From: Myrica gale
Taxonomy: Eukaryota > Streptophyta > Magnoliopsida > Fagales > Myricaceae
Direction of reading: 5' to 3'
Length of the DNA stretch: 64,000 nucleotides
Assembly (NCBI GenBank): GCA_963930655.1
Contig: OZ005601.1
Location: forward strand, 18,468,001 to 18,532,000
Numbering within the stretch: the stretch's first letter is position 1; the number at the start of each line of letters is the position of its first letter. Below the pieces are notes generated by a model. The model made no database searches. It was not told the DNA's origin and saw nothing but the letters and a program-made list of their open reading frames with translations. A program made the position numbers and the translations under genes. Shown one piece after another: positions 38,501 to 53,200 of the stretch.

Positions 38501-41500
38501 TTCGTTTACATTTTAGTCGATAAGTCTTTCATTAATCTATTTGCTTCATTTCTTCATGATTAAGGTATCTAACAGTCTTTTGATCTGTTACAATTCCACA
38601 AAATTAAGTTCTTCATTTTCTTCAATATTATGCTATACAATTTTTAAATTAATTAATTTGAACAATTTTAATTTATATTTCGGTCCTCAACTTTTGCATT
38701 AATGTTTTGACAACATTTTATTCATCCTCATGGTTCCTAATTTTCAAAGTGATTAATCGGAATAATTATTTATTGATATCTTGTGGTTTAACTCTTCAAT
38801 TAATCAATTTGCATCATTATCTTTGACATTAAGGTGTGTTACTTTTAATCTAATTAATTTGGAGACTTTAGTTTTTATAGTTTGGTCTATTGCTCTTCCT
38901 TTAATCTATTTGATTCGTTTCATCAATAATAAGTTGTCTATTTTATAAACTAACTAATTTGAGGATTTTTTTCAACTATATTTTGTTCAATAACTCTTAC
39001 ATAAATCTATCTGCTTAATTTCGTTATCGCTAAGATATCAAATAGTTAGAAAATATAATTGCTATGATTTTGAATTTATCTTTTGTCTATATCTTTTCCA
39101 CTAATCTAATTGCATCAATTTCTTCAATGTTAAATTATCTAATTTTTAATCTAAATAATTAGGACAGATTTTCCTTTACATTTTCGTCGATAACTCTTTC
39201 ATTAATTTATTTGCTTCATTTCTTCATGATTAAGGTATCTAACAGTCTTTTGATCTGTTATAATTCCACAAAATTAAGTTGTTCATTTTCTTCAATATTT
39301 CTATACAATTTTTAAACTAATTAATTTGAAATATTTTAATTTATATTTCGGTCCACAACTCCTGCATTAATGTATTTCCAACATTTTATTCATCCTCCGG
39401 GTTCCTAATTTTCAAAGTGATTAATTGGAATTATTATTTATAGATATCTTGTGGTTTAACTCTTCAATTAATCCATTTGCATCATTATCTTTGACATTAA
39501 GATGTGTTACTTTTAATCTAATTAATTTGGAGACTTTATTTTTTATAGTTTGGTCTATTGCACTTCCTTTAATCTATTTGATTCGTTTCTTCAATATTAA
39601 GTTATCTATTTTATAAACTAACTAATTTGAGGCTTTTTGAACTATATTTTGTTCAATAACTGTTACATAAAGCTATCTGCTTAATTTCGTTATCGCTAAG
39701 GTATCAAGTAGTTAAACAATGTAATTGGGATGATTTTGAATTTATCTTTTGTCTATATCTTTTCCACTAATCTAATTGCTTCAATTTCTTCAATGTTAAA
39801 GTATCTAATTTTAAACTAAATAATTTGGACAGATTTTCGTTTACATTTTAGTCGATAAGTCTTTCATTAATCTATTTGCTTCATTTCTTCATGATTAAGG
39901 TATCTAACAGTCTTTTGATCTGTTACAATTCCACAAAATTAAGTTCTTCATTTTCTTCAATATTATGCTATACAATTTTTAAATTAATTAATTTGAACAA
40001 TTTTAATTTATATTTCGGTCCTCAACTTTTGCATTAATGTTTTGACAACATTTTATTCATCCTCATGGTTCCTAATTTTCAAAGTGATTAATCGGAATAA
40101 TTATTTATTGATATCTTGTGGTTTAACTCTTCAATTAATCAATTTGCATCATTATCTTTGACATTAAGGTGTGTTACTTTTAATCTAATTAATTTGGAGA
40201 CTTTAGTTTTTATAGTTTGGTCTATTGCTCTTCCTTTAATCTATTTGATTCGTTTCATCAATAATAAGTTGTCTATTTTATAAACTAACTAATTTGAGGA
40301 TTTTTTTCAACTATATTTTGTTCAATAACTCTTACATAAATCTATCTGCTTAATTTCGTTATCGCTAAGATATCAAATAGTTAGAAAATATAATTGCTAT
40401 GATTTTGAATTTATCTTTTGTCTATATCTTTTCCACTAATCTAATTGCATCAATTTCTTCAATGTTAAATTATCTAATTTTTAATCTAAATAATTAGGAC
40501 AGATTTTCCTTTACATTTTCGTCGATAACTCTTTCATTAATTTATTTGCTTCATTTCTTCATGATTAAGGTATCTAACAGTCTTTTGATCTGTTATAATT
40601 CCACAAAATTAAGTTGTTCATTTTCTTCAATATTTCTATACAATTTTTAAACTAATTAATTTGAAATATTTTAATTTATATTTCGGTCCACAACTCCTGC
40701 ATTAATGTATTTCCAACATTTTATTCATCCTCCGGGTTCCTAATTTTCAAAGTGATTAATTGGAATTATTATTTATAGATATCTTGTGGTTTAACTCTTC
40801 AATTAATCCATTTGCATCATTATATTTGACATTAAGGTGTGTTACTTTTAATCTAATTAATTTGTAGACTTTAGTTTTTATAATTTGGTCTATTGCTCTT
40901 CCTTTAATCTATTTGATTTGTTTCATCAATAATAAGTTGTCTATTTTATAAACTAACTAATTTGAGGATTTTTTCAACTATATTTTGTTCAATAACTCTT
41001 ACATAAATCTATCTGCTTAATTTCGTTATCGCTAAGATATCAAATAGTTAGAAAATATAATTGCTATGATTTTGAATTTATCTTTTGTCTATATCTTTTC
41101 CACTAATCTAATTGCTTCAATTTCTTCAATGTTAAAGTATCTAATTTTAAACTAAATAATTTGGACAGATTTTCGTTTACATTTTAGTCGATAACTCTTT
41201 CATTAATCTATTTGCTTCATTTCTTCATGATTAAGCTATCTAACTGTCTTATGATCTGTTACAATTCCACAAAATTAAGTTCTTCATTTTCTTCAATATT
41301 ATGCTATACAATTTTTAAACTAATTAATTTGAACTATTTTAATTTATATTTCGGTCCACAACTCTTGCATTAATGTATTTACAACATTTTAATCATCCTC
41401 AAGGTTTGTAATTTTCATAGTGATTAATCGAAACTATTATTTATTGATATCTTGTGGTATAACTCTTCAATTAATCCATTTGAATCATTATATTTGACAT

Positions 41501-42865
41501 TAAGGTGTGTTACTTTTAATCTAATTAATTTGTAGACTTTAGTTTTTATAATTTGGTCTATTGCTCTTCCTTTAATCTATTTGATTCGTTTCATCAATAT
41601 TAAGTTATCTATTTTATAAACTAACTAATTTGAGGCTTTTTTCAACTATATTTTGTTCAATAACTGTTACATAAATCTATCTGCTTAATTTCGTTACCGC
41701 TAAGGTATCTAATTGTTAAATAAAGTAATTGCGATGATTTTGAATTTAGCTTTTGTCTAAATCTTTTCCACTAATCTAATTGCTTCAATTTCTTCAATGT
41801 TAAAGTGTCTAATTTTAAACTAAATAATTTGGACAGATTTTCCTTTACATTTTAGTCGATAAGTCTTTCATTAATCTATTTGCTTCATTTCTTCATGATT
41901 AAGGTATCTAACAGTCTTTTGATCTGTTATAATTCCACAAAATTAAGTTGTTCATTTTCTTCAATATTTCTATACAATTTTTAAACTAATTAATTTGAAC
42001 TATTTTTATTTATATTTCGGTCCACAACTCCTGCATTAATGTATTTCCAACATTTTATTCATCCTCCGGGTTCCTAATTTTCAAAGTGATTAATTGGAAT
42101 TATTATTTATTGATATCTTGTGGTTTAACTCTTCAATTAATCCATTTGCATCATTATCTTTGACATTAAGGTGTGTTACTTTTAATCTAATTAATTTGGA
42201 GACTTTATTTTTTATAGTTTGGTCTATTGCACTTCCTTTAATCTATTTGATTCGTTTCTTCAATATTAAGTTATCTATTTTATAAACTAACTAATTTGAG
42301 GCTTTTTGAACTATATTTTGTTCAATAACTGTTACATAAAGCTATCTGCTTAATTTCGTTATCGCTAAGGTATCAAGTAGTTAAACAATGTAATTGGGAT
42401 GATTTTGAATTTATCTTTTGTCTATATCTTTTCCACTAATCTAATTGCTTCAATTTCTTCAATGTTAAAGTATCTAATTTTAAACTAAATAATTTGGACA
42501 GATTTTCGTTTACATTTTAGTCGATAAGTCTTTCATTAATCTATTTGCTTCATTTCTTCATGATTAAGCTATCTAACTGTCTTATGATCTGTTACAATTC
42601 CACAAAATTAAGTTCTTCATTTTCTTCAATATTATGCTATACAATTTTTAAACTAATTAATTTGAACTATTTTAATTTATATTTCGGTCCACAACTCTTG
42701 CATTAATGTATTTACAACATTTTAATCATCCTCAAGGTTTGTAATTTTCATAGTGATTAATCGAAACTATTATTTATTGATATCTTGTGGTTTAACTCTT
42801 GAATTAATCCATTTGCATCATTATATTTGACATTAAGGTGTGTTACTTTTAATCTAATTAATTTG
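35525..42865 (+). repeat. HOR block 6: P-Q-P' nested duplication
   Basis: Starts: 35525, 36193, 36861, 37529, 38195, 38862, 39530, 40197, 40865, 41533, 42199. The rare string atttttaaattaatt occurs at 35971, 38640 and 39975. P (35971-38639) and P' (39975-42643) are each 2669 bp, and Q between them is 1335 bp. The monomer starts 36193, 36861, 37529 and 38195 recur exactly 4004 bp later. Q equals P without its central part of about 1334 bp. Markers include gaaatatttt, tttatagatatc, gatttgtttcat, gtggtataac and attgcacttcc. Confidence 0.88.
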
Positions 42866-45524
42866 TAGACTTTAGTTTTTATAATTTGGTCTATTGCTCT
42901 TCCTTTAATCTATTTGATTCGTTTCATCAATATTAAGTTATCTATTTTATAAACTAACTAATTTGAGGCTTTTTTCAACTATATTTTGTTCAATAACTGT
43001 TACATAAATCTATCTGCTTAATTTCGTTACCGCTAAGGTATCTAATTGTTAAATAAAGTAATTGCGATGATTTTGAATTTAGCTTTTGTCTATATCTTTT
43101 CCACTAATCTAATTGCTTCAATTTCTTCAATGTTAAAGTATCTAATTTTAAACTAAATAATTTGGACAGATTTTCGTTTACTTTTAGTCGATAACTCTTT
43201 CATTAATCTATTTGCTTCATTTCTTCATGATTAAGCTATCTAACTGTCTTATGATCTGTTACAATTCCACAAAATTAAGTTCTTCATTTTCTTCAATATT
43301 ATGCTATACAATTTTTAAACTAATTAATTTGAACTATTTTAATTTATATTTCGGTCCACAACTCTTGCATTAATGTATTTTCAACATTTTAATCATCCTC
43401 AAGGTTTGTAATTTTCAAAGTGATTAATCGAAACTATTATTTATTGATATCTTGTGGTTTAACTCTTCAATTAATCCATTTGCATCATTATATTTGACAT
43501 TAAGGTGTGTTACTTTTAATCTAATTAATTTGTAGACTTTAGTTTTTATAGTTTGGTCTATTGCTCTTCATTTAATCTATTTGATTCGTTTCTTCAATAT
43601 TAAGTTATCTATTTTATAAACTAAGTAATTTTAGGCTTTTTTCAACTATTTATTGTTCAATAACTGTTACATAAATCTATCTGCTTAATTTCGTTATCGT
43701 TAAGGTATCTAATTGTTAAATAAAGTAATTGCGATGATTTTGAATTTAGCTTTTGTCTATATCTTTTCCACTAATCTAATTGCTTCAATGTTAAAGTATC
43801 TAATTTTTAATCTAAATAATTAGGACAGATTTTCCTTTACATTTTTGTCGATAACTCTTTCATTAATTTATTTGCTTAATTTCTTCAAAATTAAGGTATC
43901 TAACAGTCTTTTGATCTGTTATAATTCCACAAAATTAAGTTGTTCATTTTCTTCAATATTTCTATACAATTTTTAAACTAATTAATTTGAACTATTTTAA
44001 TTTATATTTCGGTCCACAACTCTTGCATTAATGTATTTACAACATTTTAATCATCCTCAAGGTTTGTAATTTTCATAGTGATTAATCGAAACTATTATTT
44101 ATTGATATCTTGTGGTTTAACTCTTCAATTAATCCATTTGCATCATTATATTTGACATTAAGGTGTGTTACTTTTAATCTAATTAATTTGTAGACTTTAG
44201 TTTTTATAATTTGGTCTATTGCTCTTCCTTTAATCTATTTGATTCGTTTCATCAATATTAAGTTATCTATTTTATAAACTAATTAATTTGAGGCTTTTTT
44301 CAACTATATTTTGTTCAATAACTGTTACACAAATCTATCTGCTTAATTTCGTTACCGCTAAGGTATCTAATTGTTAAATAAAGTAATTGCGATGATTTTG
44401 AATTTAGCTTTTGTCTATATCTTTTCCACTAATCTAATTGCTTCAATTTCTTCAATGTTAAAGTATCTAATTTTTAATCTAAATAATTAGGACAGATTTT
44501 CCTTTACATTTTTGTCGATAACTCTTTCATTAATTTATTTGCTTAATTTCTTCATAATTAAGGTATCTAACAGTCTTTTGATCTGTTATAATTCCACAAA
44601 ATTAAGTTGTTCATTTTCTTCAATATTTCTATACAATTTTTAAACTAATTAATTTGAACTATTTTAATTTATATTTCGGTCCACAACTCTTGCATTAATG
44701 TATTTACAACATTTTAATCATCCTCAAGGTTTGTAATTTTCATAGTGATTAATCGAAACTATTATTTATTGATATCTTGTGGTTTAACTCTTCAATTAAT
44801 CCATTTGCATCATTATATTTGACATTAAGGTGTGTTACTTTTAATCTAATTAATTTGTAGACTTTAGTTTTTATAATTTGGTCTATTGCTCTTCCTTTAA
44901 TCTATTTGATTCGTTTCATCAATATTAAGTTATCTATTTTATAAACTAATTAATTTGAGGCTTTTTTCAACTATATTTTGTTCAATAACTGTTACACAAA
45001 TCTATCTGCTTAATTTCGTTACCGCTAAGGTATCTAATTGTTAAATAAAGTAATTGCGATGATTTTGAATTTAGCTTTTGTCTAAATCTTTTCCACTAAT
45101 CTAATTGCATCAATTTCTTCAATGTTAAATTATCTAATTTTTAATCTAAATAATTAGGACAGATTTTCCTTTACATTTTCGTCGATAACTCTTTCATTAA
45201 TTTATTTGCTTCATTTCTTCATGATTAAGGTATCTAACAGTGTTTTGATCTGTTATAATTCCACAAAATTAAGTTGTTCATTTTCTTCAATATTTCTATA
45301 CAATTTTTAAACTAATTAATTTGAACTATTTTAATTTATATTTCGGTCCACAACTCCTGCATTAATGTATTTCCAACATTTTATTCATCCTCCGGGTTCC
45401 TAATTTTCAAAGTGATTAATTGGAATTATTATTTATTGATATCTTGTGGTTTAACACTTCAATTAATCCATTTGCATCATTATCTTTGACATTAAGGTGT
45501 GTTACTTTTAATCTAATTAATTTG
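42866..45524 (+). repeat. HOR block 7: single monomers, two nearly identical
   Basis: Starts: 42866, 43533, 44191, 44858. The copy at 43533 is 658 bp because ttgcttcaatttcttcaat has become ttgcttcaat near 43781, a 9-bp loss between direct repeats of ttcaat. It also reads caactatttattg where most copies have caactatattttg. The monomers at 44191 and 44858 share actaattaatttgagg and ttacacaaatc and seem to be a recent single-monomer duplication. That at 44858 changes class in C (gcatcaatttc, aaattatcta). Confidence 0.8.
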
Positions 45525-48500
45525 GAGACTTTAGTTTTTATAGTTTGGTCTATTGCTCTTCCTTTAATCTATTTGATTCGTTTCATCAATAATAAGTTGT
45601 CTATTTTTTAAACTAACTAATTTGAGGATTTTTTTCAACTAAATTTTGTTCAATTACTCTTACATAAATCTATCTGCTTAATTTCGTTATCGCTAAGATA
45701 TCAAATAGTTAGAAAATATAATTGCTATGATTTTGAATTTATCTTTTGTCTATATCTTTTCCACTAATCTAATTGCTTCAATTTCTTCAATGTTAAAGTA
45801 TCTAATTTTAAACTAAATAATTTGGACAGATTTTCGTTTACATTTTAGTCGATAACTCTTTCATTAATCTATTTGCTTCATTTCTTCATGATTAAGCTAT
45901 CTAACTGTCTTATGATCTGTTACAATTCCACAAAATTAAGTTCTTCATTTTCTTCAATATTATGCTATACAATTTTTAAACTAATTAATTTGAACTATTT
46001 TAATTATATTTCGGTCCACAACTCTTGCATTAATGTATTTACAACATTTTAATCATCCTCAAGGTTTGTAATTTTCAAAGTGATTAATCGAAACTATTAT
46101 TTATTGATATCTTGTGGTTTAACTCTTCAATTAATCCATTTGCATCATTATATTTGACATTAAGGTGTGTTACTTTTAATCTAATTAATTTGTAGACTTT
46201 AGTTTTTATAGTTTGGTCTATTGCTTTTCATTTAATCTATTTGATTCGTTTCTTCAATATTAAGTTATCTATTTTATAAACTAAGTAATTTTAGGCTTTT
46301 TTTCAACTATTTATTGTTCAATAACTGTTACATAAATCTATCTGCTTAATTTCGTTATCGTTAAGGTATCTAATTGTTAAATAAAGTAATTGCGATGATT
46401 TTGAATTTAGCTTTTGTCTAAATCTTTTCCACTAATCTAATTGCATCAATTTCTTCAATGTTAAATTATCTAATTTTTAATCTAAATAATTAGGACAGAT
46501 TTTCCTTTACATTTTCGTCGATAACTCTTTCAGTAATTTATTTGCTTCATTTCTTCTTGATTAAGGTATCTAACAGTCTTTTGATCTGTTATAATTCCAC
46601 AAAATTAAGTTGTTCATTTTCTTCAATATTTCTATACAATTTTTAAACTAATTAATTTGAACTATTTTAATTTATATTTCGGTCCACAACTCCTGCATTA
46701 ATGTATTTCCAACATTTTATTCATCCTCCGGGTTCCTAATTTTCAAAGTGATTAATTGGAATTATTATTTATTGATATCTTGTGGTTTAACACTTCAATT
46801 AATCCATTTGCATCATTATCTTTGACATTAAGGTGTGTTACTTTTAATCTAATTAATTTGGAGACTTTAGTTTTTATAGTTTGGTCTATTGCTCTTCCTT
46901 TAATCTATTTGATTCGTTTCATCAATAATAAGTTGTCTATTTTTTAAACTAACTAATTTGAGGATTTTTTTCAACTAAATTTTGTTCAATTACTCTTACA
47001 TAAATCTATCTGCTTAATTTCGTTATCGCTAAGATATCAAATAGTTAGAAAATATAATTGCTATGATTTTGAATTTATCTTTTGTCTATATCTTTTCCAC
47101 TAATCTAATTGCTTCAATTTCTTCAATGTTAAAGTATCTAATTTTAAACTAAATAATTTGGACAGATTTTCGTTTACATTTTAGTCGATAACTCTTTCAT
47201 TAATCTATTTGCTTCATTTCTTCATGATTAAGCTATCTAACTGTCTTATGATCTGTTACAATTCCACAAAATTAAGTTCTTCATTTTCTTCAATATTATG
47301 CTATACAATTTTTAAACTAATTAATTTGAACTATTTTAATTATATTTCGGTCCACAACTCTTGCATTAATGTATTTACAACATTTTAATCATCCTCAAGG
47401 TTTGTAATTTTCAAAGTGATTAATCGAAACTATTATTTATTGATATCTTGTGGTTTAACTCTTCAATTAATCCATTTGCATCATTATATTTGACATTAAG
47501 GTGTGTTACTTTTAATCTAATTAATTTGTAGACTTTAGTTTTTATAGTTTGGTCTATTGCTTTTCATTTAATCTATTTGATTCGTTTCTTCAATATTAAG
47601 TTATCTATTTTATAAACTAAGTAATTTTAGGCTTTTTTTCAACTATTTATTGTTCAATAACTGTTACATAAATCTATCTGCTTAATTTCGTTATCGTTAA
47701 GGTATCTAATTGTTAAATAAAGTAATTGCGATGATTTTGAATTTAGCTTTTGTCTAAATCTTTTCCACTAATCTAATTGCATCAATTTCTTCAATGTTAA
47801 ATTATCTAATTTTTAATCTAAATAATTAGGACAGATTTTCCTTTACATTTTCGTCGATAACTCTTTCAGTAATTTATTTGCTTCATTTCTTCTTGATTAA
47901 GGTATCTAACAGTCTTTTGATCTGTTATAATTCCACAAAATTAAGTTGTTCATTTTCTTCAATATTTCTATACAATTTTTAAACTAATTAATTTGAACTA
48001 TTTTAATTTATATTTCGGTCCACAACTCCTGCATTAATGTATTTCCAACATTTTATTCATCCTTCGGGTTCCTAATTTTCAAAGTGATTAATTGGAATTA
48101 TTATTTATTGATATCTTGTGGTTTAACTCTTCAATTAATCCATTTGCATCATTATCTTTGACATTAAGGTGTGTTACTTTTAATCTAATTAATTTGGAGA
48201 CTTTAGTTTTTATAGTTTGGTCTATTGCTCTTCCTTTAATCTATTTGATTCGTTTCATCAATAATAAGTTGTCTATTTTATAAACTAACTAATTTGAGGA
48301 TTTTTTCAACTATATTTTGTTCAATAACTCTTACATAAATCTATCTGCTTAATTTCGTTATCGCTAAGATATCAAATAGTTAGAAAATATAATTGCTATG
48401 ATTTTGAATTTATCTTTTGTCTATATCTTTTCCACTAATCTAATTGCTTCAATTTCTTCAATGTTAAAGTATCTAATTTTAAACTAAATAATTTGGACAG

Positions 48501-49532
48501 ATTTTCGTTTACATTTTAGTCGATAACTCTTTCATTAATCTATTTGCTTCATTTCTTCATGATTAAGCTATCTAACTGTCTTATGATCTGTTACAATTCC
48601 ACAAAATTAAGTTCTTCATTTTCTTCAATATTATGCTATACAATTTTTAAACTAATTAATTTGAACTATTTTAATTTATATTTCGGTCCACAACTCTTGC
48701 ATTAATGTATTTACAACATTTTAATCATCCTCAAGGTTTGTAATTTTCAAAGTGATTAATCGAAACTATTATTTATTGATATCTTGTGGTTTAACTCTTC
48801 AATTAATCCATTTGCATCATTATATTTGACATTAAGGTGTGTTACTTTTAATCTAATTAATTTGTAGACTTTAGTTTTTATAGTTTGGTCTATTGCTCTT
48901 CATTTAATCTATTTGATTCGTTTCTTCAATATTAAGTTATCTATTTTATAAACTAAGTAATTTTAGGCTTTTTTTCAACTATTTATTGTTCAATAACTGT
49001 TACATAAATCTATCTGCTTAATTTCGTTATCGTTAAGGTATCTAATTGTTAAATAAAGTAATTGCGATGATTTTGAATTTAGCTTTTGTCTATATCTTTT
49101 CCACTAATCTAATTGCTTCAATTTCTTCAATGTTAAAGTATCTAATTTTTAATCTAAATAATTAGGACAGATTTTCCTTTACATTTTTGTCGATAACTCT
49201 TTCATTAATTTATTTGCTTCATTTCTTCATAATTAAGGTATCTAACAGTCTTTTGATCTGTTATAATTCCACAAAATTAAGTTGTTAATTTTCTTCAATA
49301 TTTCTATACAATTTTTAAACTAATTAATTTGAACTATTTTAATTTATATTTCGGTCCACAACTCCTGCATTAATGTATTTCCAACATTTTATTCATCCTC
49401 CAGGTTCCTAATTTTCAAAGTGATTAATTGGAATTATTATTTATTGATATCTTGTGGTTTAACTCTTCAATTAATCCATTTGCATCATTATCTTTGACAT
49501 TAAGGTGTGTTACTTTTAATCTAATTAATTTA
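45525..49532 (+). repeat. HOR block 8: three 1336-bp dimers
   Basis: Starts: 45525, 46193; 46861, 47529; 48197, 48865; each dimer is 1336 bp. The first two are very close, sharing ttcaattactctt, ttttaattatatttcgg (one T-A-type indel short of most copies), attgcttttcat and cttttttaaacta-type ends of the open frame. The third reverts to the more common bases at these places. Markers cagtaattta and cttcttgatt occur near 46531 and 47867 but not near 45195, so the duplicated unit begins inside the first dimer. Confidence 0.84.
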
Positions 49533-50200
49533 GAGACTTTAGTTTTTATAGTTTGGTCTATTGCTCTTCCTTTAATCTATTTGATTCGTTTCATCAATAT
49601 CAAGTTGTCTATTTTATAAACTAACTAATTTGAGGATTTTTTCAACTATATTTTGTTCAATAACTCTTACATAAATCTATCTGCTTATTTTCGTTATCGC
49701 AAAGATATCAAATAGTTAGAAAATATAATTGCGATGATTTCGAATTTATCTTTTGTCTATATCTTTTCCACTAATCTAATTGCTTCAATTTCTTCAGTGT
49801 TAAAGTATCTAATTTTAAACTAAATAATTTGGACAGATTTTCGTTTACATTTTAGTCGATAACTCTTTCATTAATCTATTTGCTTCATTTCTTCATGATT
49901 AAGCTATTTAACTGTCTTATGATCTGTTACAATTCAACAAAATTAAGTTCTTCATTTTCTTCAATATTATGCTATACAATTTTTAAACTAATTAATTTGA
50001 ACTATTTTAATTTATATTTCCGTCCACAACTCCTGCATTAATGTTTTGACAACATTTTATTCATCCTCAAGGTTCCTAATTTTCAAAGTGATTAATCGGA
50101 ATAATTATTTATTGATATCTTGTGGTTTAACTCTTCAATTAATCCATTTGCATCATTATCTTTGACATTAAGGTGTGTTACTTTTAATCTAATTAATTTA
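49533..50200 (+). repeat. Extra s monomer breaking the dimer phase
   Basis: This 668-bp monomer is nearly the same as the next one at 50201: both have aatttagagac, cgcaaagatatc, gatttcgaat, cttcagtgtt and atttccgtcc. It makes the order s-s-t instead of s-t, which explains the 2003-bp spacing between equivalent landmarks at 49428 and 51431. Confidence 0.85.
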
Positions 50201-53200
50201 GAGACTTTAGTTTTTATAGTTTGGTCTATTGCTCTTCCTTTAATCTATTTGATTCGTTTCATCAATATCAAGTTGTCTATTTTATAAACTAACTAATTTG
50301 AGGATTTTTTCAACTATATTTTGTTCAATAACTCTTACATAAATCTATCTGCTTAATTTCGTTATCGCAAAGATATCAAATAGTTAGAAAATATAATTGC
50401 GATGATTTCGAATTTATCTTTTGTCTATATCTTTTCCACTAATCTAATTGCTTCAATTTCTTCAGTGTTAAAGTATCTAATTTTAAACTAAATAATTTGG
50501 ACAGATTTTCGTTTACATTTTAGTCGATAACTCTTTCATTAATCTATTTGCTTCATTTCTTCATGATTAAGCTATTTAACTGTCTTATGATCTGTTACAA
50601 TTCCACAAAATTAAGTTCTTCATTTTCTTCAATATTATGCTATACAATTTTTAAACTAATTAATTTGAACTATTTTAATTTATATTTCCGTCCACAACTC
50701 CTGCATTAATGTTTTGACAACATTTTATTCATCCTCAAGGTTCCTAATTTTCAAAGTGATTAATCGGAATAATTATTTATTGATATCTTGTGGTTTAACT
50801 CTTCAATTAATCCATTTGCATCATTATATTTGACATTAAGGTGTGTTACTTTTAATCTAATTAATTTGGAGACTTTAGTTTTTATAGTTTGGTCTATGGC
50901 TCTTCCTTTAATCTATTTGATTCGTTTCATCAATATTAAGTTATCTATTTTATAAACTAACTAATTTTAGGCTTTTTTCAACTATATTTTGTTCAATAAC
51001 TGTTACATAAATCTATCTGCTTAATTTCGTTATCGCTAAGGTATCTAATTGTTAAATAAAGTAATTGCGATGATTTTGAATTTAGCTTTTGTCTATATCT
51101 TTTCCACTAATCTAATTGCTTCAATTGCTTCAATGTTAAAGTATCTAATTTTTAATCTAAATAACTAGGACAGATTTTCGTTTACATTTTTGTCGATAAC
51201 TCTTTCATTAATTTATTTGCTTCATTTCTTCATAATTAAGGTATCTAACAGTCTTTTGATCTGTTATAATTCCACAAAATTAAGTTGTTAATTTTCTTCA
51301 ATATTTCTATACAATTTTTAAACTAATTAATTTGAACTATTTTAATTTATATTTCGGTCCACAACTCCTGCATTAATGTATTTCCAACATTTTATTCATC
51401 CTCCAGGTTCCTAATTTTCAAAGTGATTAATTGGAATTATTATTTATTGATATCTTGTGGTTTAACTCTTCAATTAATCCATTTGCATCATTATCTTTGA
51501 CATTAAGGTGTGTTACTTTTAATCTAATTAATTTAGAGACTTTAGTTTTTATAGTTTGGTCTATTGCTCTTCCTTTAATCTATTTGATTCGTTTCATCAA
51601 TATCAAGTTGTCTATTTTATAAACTAACTAATTTGAGGATTTTTTCAACTATATTTTGTTCAATAACTCTTACATAAATCTATCTGCTTAATTTCGTTAT
51701 CGCAAAGATATCAAATAGTTAGAAAATATAATTGCGATGATTTCGAATTTATCTTTTGTCTATATCTTTTCCACTAATCTAATTGCTTCAATTTCTTCAG
51801 TGTTAAAGTATCTAATTTTAAACTAAATAATTTGGACAGATTTTCGTTTACATTTTAGTCGATAACTCTTTCATTAATCTATTTGCTTCATTTCTTCATG
51901 ATTAAGCTATTTAACTGTCTTATGATCTGTTACAATTCCACAAAATTAAGTTCTTCATTTTCTTCAATATTATGCTATACAATTTTTAAACTAATTAATT
52001 TGAACTATTTTAATTTATATTTCCGTCGACAACTCCTGCATTAATGTTTTGACAACATTTTATTCATCCTCAAGGTTCCTAATTTTCAAAGTGATTAATC
52101 GGAATAATTATTTATTGATATCTTGTGGTTTAACTCTTCAATTAATCCATTTGCATCATTATATTTGACATTAAGGTGTGTTACTTTTAATCTAATTAAT
52201 TTGGAGACTTTAGTTTTTATAGTTTGGTCTATGGCTCTTCATTTAATCTATTTGATTCGTTTCTTCAATATTAAGTTATCTATTTTATAAACTAACTAAT
52301 TTTAGGCTTTTTTCAACTATATTTTGTTCAATAACTGTTACATAAATCTATCTGCTTAATTTCGTTATCGCTAAGGTATCTAATTGTTAAATAAAGTAAT
52401 TGCGATGATTTTGAATTTAGCTTTTGTCTATATCTTTTCCACTAATCTAATTGCTTCAATTGCTTCAATGTTAAAGTATCTAATTTTTAATCTAAATAAC
52501 TAGGACAGATTTTCGTTTACATTTTTGTCGATAACTCTTTCATTAATTTATTTGCTTCATTTCTTCATAATTAAGGTATCTAACAGTCTTTTGATCTGTT
52601 ATAATTCCACAAAATTAAGTTGTTAATTTTCTTCAATATTTCTATACAATTTTTAAACTAATTAATTTGAACTATTTTAATTTATATTTCGGTCCACAAC
52701 TCCTGCATTAATGTATTTCCAACATTTTATTCATCCTCCAGGTTCCTAATTTTCAAAGTGATTAATTGGAATTATTATTTATTGATATCTTGTGGTTTAA
52801 CTCTTCAATTAATCCATTTGCATCATTATCTTTGACATTAAGGTGTGTTACTTTTAATCTAATTAATTTAGAGACTTTAGTTTTTATAGTTTGGTCTATT
52901 GCTCTTCCTTTAATCTATTTGATTCGTTTCATCAATATCAAGTTGTCTATTTTATAAACTAACTAATTTGAGGATTTTTTCAACTATATTTTGTTCAATA
53001 ACTCTTACATAAATCTATCTGCTTAATTTCGTTATCGCTAAGATATCAAATAGTTAGAAAATATAATTGCGATGATTTCGAATTTATCTTTTGTCTATAT
53101 CTTTTCCACTAATCTAATTGCTTCAATTTCTTCAGTGTTAAAGTATCTAATTTTAAACTAAATAATTTGGACAGATTTTCGTTTACATTTTAGTCGATAA

